From Pseudomaricurvus alkylphenolicus (GTDB lineage: Bacteria > Pseudomonadota > Gammaproteobacteria > Pseudomonadales > Cellvibrionaceae): a stretch of DNA of 64,000 bases. Positions within the stretch are counted from its first letter, which is position 1, and each line of letters starts with the position of its first letter. Positions 46,641-55,971 of the stretch are shown here, one piece after another. The position numbers and the translations under genes are program-made. Location: NCBI RefSeq assembly GCF_011683955.1, contig NZ_JAAQPI010000002.1, forward strand, positions 138,157-202,156. Reading direction: 5' to 3'. Under the pieces are notes generated by a model. That model had not been told where the DNA came from and ran no database searches. It was given only the letters and a program-made list of their open reading frames with translations.

Positions 46641-47054
46641 TTATTGGCTATCGGGCGCCAGAGACCGGATCAAAACTGCCGGGCTGGTGGGGCCTTGAGC
46701 CAGGCTTTCGCTTTGCGAACTGACGAACTCCCAGTATTTGAGCTTCCAGCGAAAGCCGATATCGAGACCGTGACGTTTGCCTACCCGCTCCATCTCCGCC
46801 TCCTTGGCGCGATCAAAAGGGGGATAGATCACCACAAAGTCCCAATCGGCACCCCGTACGCTGCGGTACCATTGGGGCTGAGCCAGGCCGATTTCGGCGT
46901 AGACTTTGTCCCAGGCCGCCATCCACTGCATAAACTGCAATTGCTTGCCCGCTTCGATTTTGTAAATGCCAATGGTTTTAACGCCGGCAAAAACCGACGG
47001 TGACCAGAACGCTATGCAGAGGCAGAGGCTGCCCATCGCTTTTTTCAATGTCAT
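46641..47054 (-). CDS. Small exported protein of unknown function
   Basis: From ATG 47054 it has 137 residues with a signal peptide (MTLKKAMGSLCLCIAFWSPSVFAG). The frame is open up to 47099, but that would lengthen the N-terminus without a signal. The mature part, starting VKTIGIYKIEAGKQLQFMQWMAAWDKVYAEIG, looks like a ferredoxin-like dimeric alpha/beta-barrel (NIPSNAP or Dabb type); I cannot assign it firmly. It is last in the operon LVIVD protein - kynU - symporter and may be a periplasmic binding or accessory protein. Confidence 0.6.
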   Translation of the reverse strand: MTLKKAMGSLCLCIAFWSPSVFAGVKTIGIYKIEAGKQLQFMQWMAAWDKVYAEIGLAQPQWYRSVRGADWDFVVIYPPFDRAKEAEMERVGKRHGLDIGFRWKLKYWEFVSSQSESLAQGPTSPAVLIRSLAPDSQ

Positions 47055-47152
47055 AGGAAAATGCTCGTCAAAAAAGGAGCCGCCCATAAGGGCGGCCAAG
47101 GGAGAGAGAAAGAAAATGTAAAACGAAAGCTATAGAGCCTGGAGAGAATTGA

Positions 47153-48517
47153 TTAGCCCGCCAGCAGAGAAACAAAAACCGCCGCCAGACCAACCGGTGC
47201 AACGAAGCGCACCAGGAATCGCCAACTTCGATAAAGTACGGACTCACCATCCAGCTCGTCGACGGTAATCGAGCGTGGCAATACCCAACCCACGAACACC
47301 GCCACAAAAATACTGCACAGGGGCATCACCAGGGTTGAGGTGACGTAGTCAAAGATGTCGAAAAATGTTTTACCTTCAAACAAGCTGAACATCGACAGCG
47401 GGTGTACGTCCGCCAGTAAGTTGAAGGACAGCACCGACAGAATGCCCAGCGCCCAACTGATGGCACCGGAGATAATTGCGGCACGGCGACGAGTCAGGTT
47501 GAACTTTTCGCGAATCCACGCCACCGAACATTCCATCATGGAAATTGCTGACGTGAGCGCTGCACAAAACAGCAAGACAAAAAACAATGCGCCGATAATA
47601 CCGCCACCGGGCATCTGCCCGAAGGCGTAGGGCAGCGCCATAAATACCAGACCCGGGCCGCCGCTGGGGTCCATGTTGTAAGCAAAAATAATCGGAAAGA
47701 TCGCCAGCCCGGCCATCAGCGCCACCAGGGTGTCCGCGCCGATAATGGTGAGAGATGAACGAGGAATAGAAGCCTGACGATCCAAATAGGAGCCATAGGC
47801 CATCAGGTTGGTAATACCCACTCCGATCGAAAAGAATGCCTGACCAATTGCATCCAGTACCACGCCGCTGTCGACCTTGGAAAAATCCGGTGTAAAAAGG
47901 AAGCGCCAGGCGGCGGCAAAATCCGCCGTCACTGCGGAATAGATGACGAGGCCCACCAACATGATAAACAGCAGTGGCATCATGACTTTTACCGCTTTCT
48001 CGATGCCGGCCTTTACGCCGCGTGCAGAAACAAACACCGTGAGCAATAAAAAGCTGCTGGCCCACAAAAACAGTTCAAAGGCGTTGGCGTTAAGACCATC
48101 AAAGGAAGCCTGAATTGTCTCGGCATCGGCACCGGCCAATTCGCCGGAGGCCGCCTTAACGACATAAGACAATGTCCAGCCGCCCACCACCGAGTAGAAC
48201 GAGAAAATCAGTACGGCGGCAACCACACCCACCAGCCCCATCCAGCGCCAGTTGTCGCTGGCCCCGGCTTCTTTCGCCACCTTGGCAATGGCGTTGGGTG
48301 GGCTGAGTTGGCCACGGCGTCCCACCAGTAACTCCGCCATCAAAATAGGCAGTACCACGGCCAGAATCGCAGCGATATAAATAAACACAAAGGCACCGCC
48401 GCCATTGCTGCCGGCAGCGTAGGGGAAGCGCCAGATATTGGCGAGTCCGACTGCCGAGCCCACTGCAGCCAGGATAAACCCCAATCTTGAGGACCATTGT
48501 TCGTGAGATTGCTGCAT
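47153..48517 (-). CDS. Neurotransmitter:sodium symporter (NSS) family transporter
   Basis: 454 residues, about 11-12 helices. The start SSRLGFILAAVGSAVGLANIWRFPYAAGSNGGGAFVF holds the unwound TM1 substrate/sodium site characteristic of LeuT, TnaT and MhsT. A GPGLVFMALPYAFGQMPGG segment corresponds to TM6, also a substrate site. Known bacterial members carry tryptophan (TnaT) and other hydrophobic amino acids. Its place between kynureninase and an exported protein in an operon with a LysR motif suggests kynurenine, hydroxykynurenine or tryptophan uptake. Specificity is inferred. A REP-like unit separates it from kynU. Confidence 0.9.
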   Translation of the reverse strand: MQQSHEQWSSRLGFILAAVGSAVGLANIWRFPYAAGSNGGGAFVFIYIAAILAVVLPILMAELLVGRRGQLSPPNAIAKVAKEAGASDNWRWMGLVGVVAAVLIFSFYSVVGGWTLSYVVKAASGELAGADAETIQASFDGLNANAFELFLWASSFLLLTVFVSARGVKAGIEKAVKVMMPLLFIMLVGLVIYSAVTADFAAAWRFLFTPDFSKVDSGVVLDAIGQAFFSIGVGITNLMAYGSYLDRQASIPRSSLTIIGADTLVALMAGLAIFPIIFAYNMDPSGGPGLVFMALPYAFGQMPGGGIIGALFFVLLFCAALTSAISMMECSVAWIREKFNLTRRRAAIISGAISWALGILSVLSFNLLADVHPLSMFSLFEGKTFFDIFDYVTSTLVMPLCSIFVAVFVGWVLPRSITVDELDGESVLYRSWRFLVRFVAPVGLAAVFVSLLAG

Positions 48518-48585
48518 TGATTAAACCTCTGGGGTACGTCGAATTACGGGCTTGAGTGAAATAGCCCCAAAAAGCAACCGATGCC

Positions 48586-48612
48586 AGTCGCCCTCAGAGC
48601 GGGCTGCTACGG
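48586..48612. repeat. REP-like unit between kynU and the symporter gene
   Basis: GCCAGTCGCCCTCAGAGCGG and the following GCTGCTAC match, in complement, the family at 37997 and 57294. Confidence 0.6.
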
Positions 48613-48647
48613 GAATGGTGCCTAATTGGCTTGGTTTGTTTGAGGAA

Positions 48648-49904
48648 TCAGGTCACGGCGTTGCGACGATTGTACTGTTCGTCCTGCCAGCAGCCCGTTG
48701 TCATAATATCCTTCAAGGTTGCCACGGTATCGAATACATCCGCGAAGCTGACATAGAGTGCAGAGAAACCAAAACGCATGATGTCCGGTGCACGAAAATC
48801 CCCAATCACGCCGCGGTCGATCAACGCTTGCATAATGGCGTAACCGTTGTCGTGGGCAATCGACACCTGACTGCCGCGACGCTCTGCGTCCCGCGGGCTG
48901 ACGATATCGAACTGCCACTGCCCGCATTCCTGAGCCAACAGTTGTATAAACAGATCGCCCAACTGCTGGGATTTACGGCGTACCAGTTCTATGTCGGCGC
49001 GGCATGAAATATCCAACCCCACCTCGGTAACCGCCAGACTGACGATGGGTTGGGTGCCGCTGAGCATCTGATTAATATTGCCGGCGGGAGTGTAATCGCG
49101 ATCAAAGGCGAAGGGAGCAGCGTGTCCCCACCAGCCGGTTAATGGCTGCAGTGCCTTACCCTGATGGCGTTTGGCGGTAAAAATAAACGCCGGGCTGCCG
49201 GGGCCACCGTTAAGATATTTGTAGGTGCAGCCGACGGCGAAGTCAACGTTGCAGCCATTCAGATCCACGGGGATGGCACCAGCACTGTGGCACAAATCCC
49301 AAACGGAAACTGCTCCGCAGGCCTGGGTCTTTTGGGTGATCGCCTGCATATCCAGTACGCGACCGGTTTTGTAGTGCACCTGGGTCAGGCAGACTACCGC
49401 TACGGTTTCGTCGATGGCTTCGAGAATGCCTTCTTCTTCCGCAAACACAATTTCGTGCCGATCGCCCAATAGTTTTAACAGCCCCTGAGCGGTGTAATTG
49501 TCGGTGGGAAAGTTACTGCCTTCCATGACAATTTTTGTGCGCTCTTGTTGATGCAAATCAGCGCTCAACATCAGTGCCGCCGCCAAAACTTTAAAAAGAT
49601 TAATGCCGGTGGAGTCGGTAACCACCACTTCTCCTTCGCCGGCCCCGATCAGTGGTGCCAACCGGTCTCCCAGGCGCTGGGCCAACGTAAACCAGTCGTG
49701 CTTGTTCCAGCTTTTGATCAGATCGGAACCCCATTCATTCACAACCGTTTGCTGAGCCTGGGCCATGGCTTTTTTGGGCATGGCTCCCAGGGAATTGCCG
49801 TTGAGGTAAATGGTATTGGCCGGCAGTTCAAACTCATGGCGAAAGCTGGCCAGGGCGTCGTCCTGATCCAGTCGTTCGCAGTCTTGTCGGGTAATGCTAT
49901 TCAT
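48648..49904 (-). CDS. kynU: Kynureninase
   Basis: A PLP enzyme that splits kynurenine to anthranilate and alanine, or 3-hydroxykynurenine to 3-hydroxyanthranilate and alanine. 418 residues. The PLP lysine is in CTYKYLNGGPGSPAF; other signatures are TIYLNGNSLGAMPK, DSTGINLFKVLAAAL, FPTDNYTAQG, WDLCHSAGAIPVDLN and GWWGHAAPFAF. It is second in the operon after the LVIVD lipoprotein gene. No kynurenine 3-monooxygenase, tryptophan dioxygenase or formamidase gene is in the window, so the entry compound of this pathway remains open. Confidence 0.96.
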   Translation of the reverse strand: MNSITRQDCERLDQDDALASFRHEFELPANTIYLNGNSLGAMPKKAMAQAQQTVVNEWGSDLIKSWNKHDWFTLAQRLGDRLAPLIGAGEGEVVVTDSTGINLFKVLAAALMLSADLHQQERTKIVMEGSNFPTDNYTAQGLLKLLGDRHEIVFAEEEGILEAIDETVAVVCLTQVHYKTGRVLDMQAITQKTQACGAVSVWDLCHSAGAIPVDLNGCNVDFAVGCTYKYLNGGPGSPAFIFTAKRHQGKALQPLTGWWGHAAPFAFDRDYTPAGNINQMLSGTQPIVSLAVTEVGLDISCRADIELVRRKSQQLGDLFIQLLAQECGQWQFDIVSPRDAERRGSQVSIAHDNGYAIMQALIDRGVIGDFRAPDIMRFGFSALYVSFADVFDTVATLKDIMTTGCWQDEQYNRRNAVT

Positions 49905-49957
49905 AAGTTACTTCCAGAAATTCGGTTGCAAATACTCTAGTACTCTAGGTTCTATCT

Positions 49958-51775
49958 TTATTGCCGCGGCGGCCAGGGTTGCTGTGGCATGCCGAAGTTG
50001 GGCTCACCCAACACCGGGCTCGACAGCGCATAGAAACCGTGATTGGTAAACAGCCAGAACAGGTTGCGGTCGTATTCGACATAGACACTGTGGGACAGAT
50101 TACCGCGGGCATAACTGGCCACTCGTTCGGTGTTAAACGGCGGTACAAAGTAGGCGACGATTTCCGGGTTGTTGACATCCTTAACGTCGAAGACCTGCAA
50201 ACCGGCGTTGTAAAAGTTAAACGGCAGTATGCCATCGCGGGGCTCGCCCGGTTGGGTATAGTAACCCGTGCGTTTGGGACCAAAGCTGCCGCGACGCTGG
50301 CAGAAATCGCTAAAGGCAGCATCGGCCGGAGGCTTGGGCCGAGGGAGTACACCAATCTTAAATGGCTTCTCGGGATTGCTGACATCAATCATATGGACAT
50401 CTTTGTAGGGCTCCCAGCAATCTTCATTGAGCGGATAACCGCTGAAGTAAACGATGCCGGTCTTCTCCACCTGGGAGACATCGATAAAGTCACCTTCGGT
50501 ACCGGCGACGCTGGGTTCAAAGTTGAGGTGGCTGACCACCTTCATATCGGCAGGATCGGTAATATCCACCACGTAGAAGCCCAATCCGCCCATGGCGGCA
50601 TAACCGTATTTGCCGCCCTCTTCAACCGGTTTGGGGATAAACAGTGACATGCGCGCGCCCATCCAGGAGGTACGATTGCCCGCCCGCGGGTTTGCCTTGA
50701 ATGCCGCTTCGTGATCGGGATCAAAAGCGATTTGCCCCGGTACCGTCAGCTGTTGCAGGAATGTGGGATTTGACGGGTCGGACATATCCCAGGACTGGTA
50801 GCCGGCTGAATAAAGGTCGTTGGGGTACTCCGTCAGTGAGTAGCTGGCATCGGGCGCAGCGGCCACAAACATGGTGTCGCCCCCAAAGTAGGCGGGCAGG
50901 TCACGAACGCCGGAGCCCTGTTGCTCGCCAATAGGCGCATCGGGATTTTTGTAGTCGGTGGTACGTTCGGCCAGCAGCCTCCAATCCTCTGGCATGGGGC
51001 CGTTCATTTCAAAGACCTTGAAGCCTTTGAGGTGCTTGGATTTGCGGATGGCCTCCACCTTGTCGGGCTGGGTGCGCTTGTTTTTTAGCAATCCAAAGCG
51101 ACGCACCTCGTAGGCCTGCACCATGATGTATTTTTGCAGCGCCTGATTCCACTGAATGGAGGCCGCCCCAAACATCTCTCCGTCTTCCATGGGGTTTTGG
51201 TCCACCTCATCGGGGCCATTGGCACCCCAGGTGTGGCCACGGGTTAACAGCAACTCGACATTCTTGGGGTCAGTGATATCAAAGATTTTCAGGTCGCGAC
51301 GAACATACTGATAGAGGTAGCGACGACCGTCGAAATCAACAATGTTCTGCCAGGTGTGAAAGGGCTCCACCGTGATGGGGTAGTAAGCCTCAACCTTCAT
51401 ATTTTTAATGTACTGTTCGGTGTCCCAGTAATCCAGGATGCCGTCGAAGGGCTTGCGGTCATGGGAGTCGCGGGTGGCAATCGGGTGGGTAAATTCGCCG
51501 GAGGCGGGGTCCAGACCGTAGCTGCCCGGTGTGGGGTCCGGGGGCGTCAGATCCGGGCTGAGGCTGTCAGACCGGGCCACCCATTTGTCCTGGATCACGG
51601 CGGCCGTCTCAGGGTGCGCCACCAGGCTTTGCTTGGCGTTTTCAAACGTCATTGGAGTGTGGCTGCAGGCACTGGCCAGCAAAGCCAGCGTGATCGCGCC
51701 GGCCAGCCTGACCCGCACAGGCGGTTTCTTGCTCTGCCGATTGGATTGTCTCATCTCGATTGCCTTGGTTTTCAC
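49958..51775 (-). CDS. LVIVD-repeat lipoprotein, predicted beta-propeller
   Basis: About 605 residues from GTG 51775 (GAGGTG six bases before it); ATG 51754 is an alternative. A lipoprotein signal is present (AITLALLASACS, lipobox ASAC). The mature part contains repeats of the LVIVD type, e.g. LKIFDITDPKNVELL, YQSWDMSDPSNPTFL, FYVVDITDPADMKVVS, HMIDVSNPEKPFKIG, LQVFDVKDVNNPEIVAYF, which form propeller blades. Function of the family is unknown. As first gene of the kynureninase operon, with a composite LysR motif before it, it may bind or process the substrate at the cell surface or in the periplasm; this is inference. Confidence 0.8.
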   Translation of the reverse strand: MKTKAIEMRQSNRQSKKPPVRVRLAGAITLALLASACSHTPMTFENAKQSLVAHPETAAVIQDKWVARSDSLSPDLTPPDPTPGSYGLDPASGEFTHPIATRDSHDRKPFDGILDYWDTEQYIKNMKVEAYYPITVEPFHTWQNIVDFDGRRYLYQYVRRDLKIFDITDPKNVELLLTRGHTWGANGPDEVDQNPMEDGEMFGAASIQWNQALQKYIMVQAYEVRRFGLLKNKRTQPDKVEAIRKSKHLKGFKVFEMNGPMPEDWRLLAERTTDYKNPDAPIGEQQGSGVRDLPAYFGGDTMFVAAAPDASYSLTEYPNDLYSAGYQSWDMSDPSNPTFLQQLTVPGQIAFDPDHEAAFKANPRAGNRTSWMGARMSLFIPKPVEEGGKYGYAAMGGLGFYVVDITDPADMKVVSHLNFEPSVAGTEGDFIDVSQVEKTGIVYFSGYPLNEDCWEPYKDVHMIDVSNPEKPFKIGVLPRPKPPADAAFSDFCQRRGSFGPKRTGYYTQPGEPRDGILPFNFYNAGLQVFDVKDVNNPEIVAYFVPPFNTERVASYARGNLSHSVYVEYDRNLFWLFTNHGFYALSSPVLGEPNFGMPQQPWPPRQ

Positions 51776-51889
51776 GCTGTCACCTCTATACTGTAGACCC
51801 CTCAACCCGATCAAAGCCGGCTCCGGATTGTGTGGCCGGAGGGGCTATCGGACATCTTGAAGGCATTCTATGGCGCCCAGACATATCTG

Positions 51890-51934
51890 AAAAATAATCA
51901 AAAAGCGCCAAGCTATCACTTATTTGTTATAGCT
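51890..51934 (-). promoter_or_regulatory. Composite LysR-type operator D, before the LVIVD-kynU operon
   Basis: AAAAATAA at 51890-51897, 13 bases, then AGCTAT-N12-ATAGCT at 51911-51934, a perfect dyad. The minus-strand TTATTTTT is followed by GATATG, a possible -10. The divergent gene on the other side is a sensor kinase. Confidence 0.75.
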
Positions 51935-52031
51935 TCAGATTTTAAAATGGAATCGCGGACCTACTGGGGCAGGCTATACTAATCAGCAAAGACTCTAATT
52001 GCTCCAGAGGAAAGGATCATTCTCCCTCCCC

Positions 52032-54437
52032 ATGCGGATAAACCCCAAACTCTCTCAGCTGTTGGTCGGTATTGCTCTTTTGCCCCTGTGTATCCTGCTG
52101 GCGGTCGACTTGTCTCGCACCTTGCAGCGGAGCAATCAGGAGGCCATGGAGCAGCTGCAGGGCCGGTTACACCAGGCGGCGGCCTTGTTGGCACAGGACA
52201 TTACCCGAGTCAGGCAGCAAATCTCGCAATTCGCCCACACCGAAGCCCTGCGCCGGATGGATCCGGAAACCTTTCTGCCGTATTTACAATCGGAACAGCA
52301 ACGCCTGCCCCATATCCATCACTTTCTGGTGGCCACGCCGGAAGGGCATTATTACAGCACTCTGGGCGGTAACCCCAGCCGAGCGGGTCTGGAAACTTTT
52401 GACAACCATCTGCCCACCAGCCGACCAAGAACACTGATTCGACGCGATTTTTGGCAGACCACGCTGGGCAAGAACCTGTTCCCGGCGAGCCCCGAAACGG
52501 TGATCTCTGATCCCCACATTTCTTACACTACCGGCCAAAAGCAATTCGCGATCGCGAGCTCGATCGTCACACCGGACAATCAGGCCGTTGGTCTCGTTGC
52601 CGGCATTGTCGACTGGCAGAGAGTTGAAGACCGAATCGGCCGCGTGGGTGAAAATCTGTTTGTCGATTGGCCTCCGCGCTTTTTTGTCACCACCCGCGGC
52701 GGTAGCTATTGGTATCACTGGGACCCGGAGAGAGCCGTAAACCTGCTGCGAGATGCTCGGGGGCAAGCAGTCACCAATCAGGACCATCAGACGATTTCCG
52801 TCACTCGCTCCCTTTTGGATGAAACTGCCACCGAGTGGCAATTGGCGGCAGCCTCCATCATGGGGCTCGACAGTGGCCATTTTCTGTTGCGCGAATCCGC
52901 GGACACAGACGAGACCCTGGTGATGTTTGCGCCCGTTGAGGGCAGTGACTTGAGTCTTGGGCTGATGCTTCCCGCCGGGGAAGTCAGAACCAGCTTTTTG
53001 TCTCTTCTCCTCAATCGCCTGCCGGAGCTTGGGCTTGCCTTGGTGGTGGGGCTGATGCTCGCCCTGTGGGTTGCTCGTCAGCTGGCCATGCCGGTCGATG
53101 AAACGGCAGAGTTCGCTGCACGGTTGGCCGATGGCCACGAAACCGAGGTGCCCGAGTTAGAGGAGTACCCAACCTTACTGCGCATTACCAATGCTCTGAA
53201 CCATCTTTCCCGCAGCGCCATAGAACAACAGCAAGCGCTGGTAAAAAGCGAAGAACGATTTGCGCTGGCCATGCGCGGCAGCAATGACGGTGTCTGGGAT
53301 TGGGATTTAACAACGGATAAGGTCTACTTCTCGCCCCGCTGGTATGAAATGCTGGGATATGAAGAACAGGAGATTGAGTTTTGTGTGGAAACCTTTTTCC
53401 AGCTTCTGCACCCCGATGACGTTCCGGTGGCACAGTCTGCTGTCAACCAATGCATCAGCAAACGTGAACCTCACTACCGTGTTGAGTTCCGGATGCAACA
53501 TAAAGACGGCAGCGATCGGCGCATTCTCTCGCGAGCCTATCTGGTTTGCGATGACACCAGTGGCGAACCCCGTCGCCTGGTGGGCACCCACGTGGACATC
53601 ACCGATCAATACTTGCAACAACAACGTATCGAACGCAGCAATCAAGAGCTGGACAGTCGGGTTAAGGTTCGCACCCGGGAACTGGAAGCGGCGAGAGCCG
53701 AGGCGCTGGCGCTGCAGCAGAAAGCGGAAACCGCCAATCAAGCCAAGAGCATGTTCCTGGCCAATATGTCTCACGAATTGCGCACGCCTCTGAATTCCAT
53801 CATCGGCTTTACCAACCGCCTCATTCGCAAGCTTGAGGATGAGTTGGAGCCCCGCAACCTCGACGCGTTGCGCACCGTTGAAGCCAATGGCCAGTTGCTG
53901 CTCAACCTGATTAACGATTTGCTGGACACCGCCAAGATTGAAACCGGAAAGCTAAGCCTCTATCGCGAGCGCTTCAACTGTATCCACCTGGCGGATCAGT
54001 GCCTGGATCAGGTCTCCCCTTTGGCGGAAGAAAAACAACTGCACTTGATCCGGGACTTTCGACACGATCAGTTGATCCTGGAAGCCGACAAAAAGCGGGT
54101 GGTGCAGATACTGCTGAATATGTTGTCCAACGCCATCAAGTACACCCTCGAGGGTTCCGTGACCCTCAGTATTGAACCCATGCGCAAGGGGGATACACAG
54201 GGCGTCGGTTTTCATGTGATTGATACGGGTATTGGTATCCCCAAAGAGCAATTGGCCACCTTGTTCGATAAGTTTACGCGACTGGAGCACGCCCAGACCA
54301 ATGCCGTCCAGGGCACGGGGCTCGGGCTCGCTTTGATCAAGGATTTGGCCGAGCTGCACGGCGGCAGCGTGGAGGTAATTTCCAAACCCGGAGAGGGCAG
54401 CCGTTTTACCGCGTGGCTGCCCGGCCGGTGTGTATAG
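52032..54437 (+). CDS. PAS-containing sensor histidine kinase, orphan
   Basis: About 801 residues from ATG 52032 (the frame is open from TTG 51999, but no good ribosome-binding site is visible for either). Helix 1 is at about 8-28, then a large periplasmic dCache-like sensor of about 290 residues, helix 2 near 330, a HAMP-like stretch, a PAS/PAC domain (FALAMRGSNDGVWDWDLTTDKVYFSPRWYEMLGYEEQEI to GTHVDITDQ), a coiled coil, the HisKA box MSHELRTPLNSIIGF and an ATPase domain with NAIKYT, DTGIGIP and GTGLGLAL. No receiver or Hpt domain, and no response regulator nearby. It is divergent from the kynureninase operon across operator D; whether it belongs to the system is unclear. Confidence 0.88.
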   Translation: MRINPKLSQLLVGIALLPLCILLAVDLSRTLQRSNQEAMEQLQGRLHQAAALLAQDITRVRQQISQFAHTEALRRMDPETFLPYLQSEQQRLPHIHHFLVATPEGHYYSTLGGNPSRAGLETFDNHLPTSRPRTLIRRDFWQTTLGKNLFPASPETVISDPHISYTTGQKQFAIASSIVTPDNQAVGLVAGIVDWQRVEDRIGRVGENLFVDWPPRFFVTTRGGSYWYHWDPERAVNLLRDARGQAVTNQDHQTISVTRSLLDETATEWQLAAASIMGLDSGHFLLRESADTDETLVMFAPVEGSDLSLGLMLPAGEVRTSFLSLLLNRLPELGLALVVGLMLALWVARQLAMPVDETAEFAARLADGHETEVPELEEYPTLLRITNALNHLSRSAIEQQQALVKSEERFALAMRGSNDGVWDWDLTTDKVYFSPRWYEMLGYEEQEIEFCVETFFQLLHPDDVPVAQSAVNQCISKREPHYRVEFRMQHKDGSDRRILSRAYLVCDDTSGEPRRLVGTHVDITDQYLQQQRIERSNQELDSRVKVRTRELEAARAEALALQQKAETANQAKSMFLANMSHELRTPLNSIIGFTNRLIRKLEDELEPRNLDALRTVEANGQLLLNLINDLLDTAKIETGKLSLYRERFNCIHLADQCLDQVSPLAEEKQLHLIRDFRHDQLILEADKKRVVQILLNMLSNAIKYTLEGSVTLSIEPMRKGDTQGVGFHVIDTGIGIPKEQLATLFDKFTRLEHAQTNAVQGTGLGLALIKDLAELHGGSVEVISKPGEGSRFTAWLPGRCV

Positions 54438-54450
54438 AACAGTGCCGCGG

Positions 54451-55860
54451 CTATTCTTTCGGCTCTTCTTTGCCCTTGAGAATCGTGCGCACCAAGCCAT
54501 GTACCGATGCCCAGATCAGAAGCACCACTATGGGGACCGAGGCACCCATGGCAATGGTCTTATTGATGGGCAGGCCCAGGTCAATCGCCGCCACAAAGAT
54601 GTAGTTCAGCAATCCCATCACGTAGTAGGCTATCGCCGCCACGGAAAGGCCTTCGACCGTTTGCTGTAAACGCAGCTGCAGGCTGGATCGACGATCCAGC
54701 GAAGACAACAGATTGCTGTTCTGCGAGGCGATGCTGAGGTCAACACGGGTCCGCAACAGGCCGCTGGTATGCGCTACCCGGCGGGACAGATCTTCCAGTC
54801 GTTGCTGAATGGCATTGCAGGTTTTGATACCTGGCCCCAGGCGGCGCTGAACAAACTCCTGCCAGGTTTGCAGCCCGGGCAATTGCTGTTCGTTGAGTTG
54901 CTCCAGCCGCGAGGTCACCAGGTCGTAGTAGGCGTTGGTGGCGCCAAAGCGATAGTTGGTATCAGAGCGGATCTTTTCCGCCTGGGCCGCCAGATTGGTG
55001 AGTGCCGACAACATTTCGCCATCATCTTTGACAGAGCCCTTGGCGGCGATACGCTGGTTCAATTTGGCCAGAAACTCTTCCAACTGCCGCAGGCGCGGTG
55101 CCAACTCGCGAGCTGTGGGCAATCCCAATAATGCCATCAGGCGGTAGGTTTCAATCTCCAGTACCCGCTGCAGCAGGCGTCCGGCCTGATAGGCACTGAG
55201 CCCGCGGTCGCGAATCACACAGCGGCTGAAGCCGTCGCTGTGAATACGGAAGCTGGTGAGAATCTCGGCGCGACCGTGGGCGACCTGGCTGCCGCACACC
55301 CTTTGCCCTTCAAAGGCGTCGCAGAGTTGTTCCTCATTCAGAGCCTGGGGGGCACCGATCATGCTGACGTGAATGGCGGTAATCAGCTGGCCGGGAATAC
55401 GCTCCAGCCAGTCCCTGGGGACCACCTTGAGGGCTGAATCCTCAAACAGGCAGTCTTCCTTGCGGGCGCGGATTAAGGTGTAAGTGGAAAACTCCAGGTG
55501 CCTTTCCCAGCGCAGCTCAAAGCCGCCGAAGTTCTGATAAAAGCAGGACACACCGGGGGATGGCGGATTGATGCTGAAGCGCTGGCACAGCTCAGCCAGA
55601 AATTGACCTTCCTGCTCACGCTCCTTCTCGTTGACCACCACCGCCATATGAGTCACCAGGCAGGGGCTGTCGACCAGTGGCGAGGGGCGATTGTGCAGCT
55701 CGTCGTAGAGCTCCGCCCGGCGCGGGTCCACCCGCAGGGAGACCCCGGTATCCACCGCCGGTGCCGTAACCGCTTCTTCCACGTCCGCGGTCTTCGCGTC
55801 TATAACATCTTCCACGTCGCCCCCGATTCCCGTAGTGACTTCACAAAACAATTTACCCAC
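54451..55860 (-). CDS. DUF3422 family membrane protein
   Basis: 469 residues from GTG 55860, or 454 from GTG 55815 (GGGGG before it). The family signatures ELHNRPSP, AYQAGRLLQRVLEIETYRLMALLGLPTAREL and RVDLSIASQNSNLLSSLDRRSSLQLRLQQTVEGLSVAAI are present, then two C-terminal helices (AYYVMGLLNYIFVAAI and ASVPIVVLLIWASVHGLV). The N-terminal part is cytoplasmic and mostly helical. Function unknown; the layout resembles a CorA-like tail-anchored protein. Converges on the sensor kinase gene with 13 bp between them. Confidence 0.85.
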   Translation of the reverse strand: MGKLFCEVTTGIGGDVEDVIDAKTADVEEAVTAPAVDTGVSLRVDPRRAELYDELHNRPSPLVDSPCLVTHMAVVVNEKEREQEGQFLAELCQRFSINPPSPGVSCFYQNFGGFELRWERHLEFSTYTLIRARKEDCLFEDSALKVVPRDWLERIPGQLITAIHVSMIGAPQALNEEQLCDAFEGQRVCGSQVAHGRAEILTSFRIHSDGFSRCVIRDRGLSAYQAGRLLQRVLEIETYRLMALLGLPTARELAPRLRQLEEFLAKLNQRIAAKGSVKDDGEMLSALTNLAAQAEKIRSDTNYRFGATNAYYDLVTSRLEQLNEQQLPGLQTWQEFVQRRLGPGIKTCNAIQQRLEDLSRRVAHTSGLLRTRVDLSIASQNSNLLSSLDRRSSLQLRLQQTVEGLSVAAIAYYVMGLLNYIFVAAIDLGLPINKTIAMGASVPIVVLLIWASVHGLVRTILKGKEEPKE

Positions 55861-55971
55861 CCTGGAAATCAGGGTACGGCGCGATCAGGCACCATACGAA
55901 AAGGGGCTTAACAATACCAATCAATTAAGCTGATCAGTTGGACAAGCAACCTTCATCAGGCCCCAACAATC

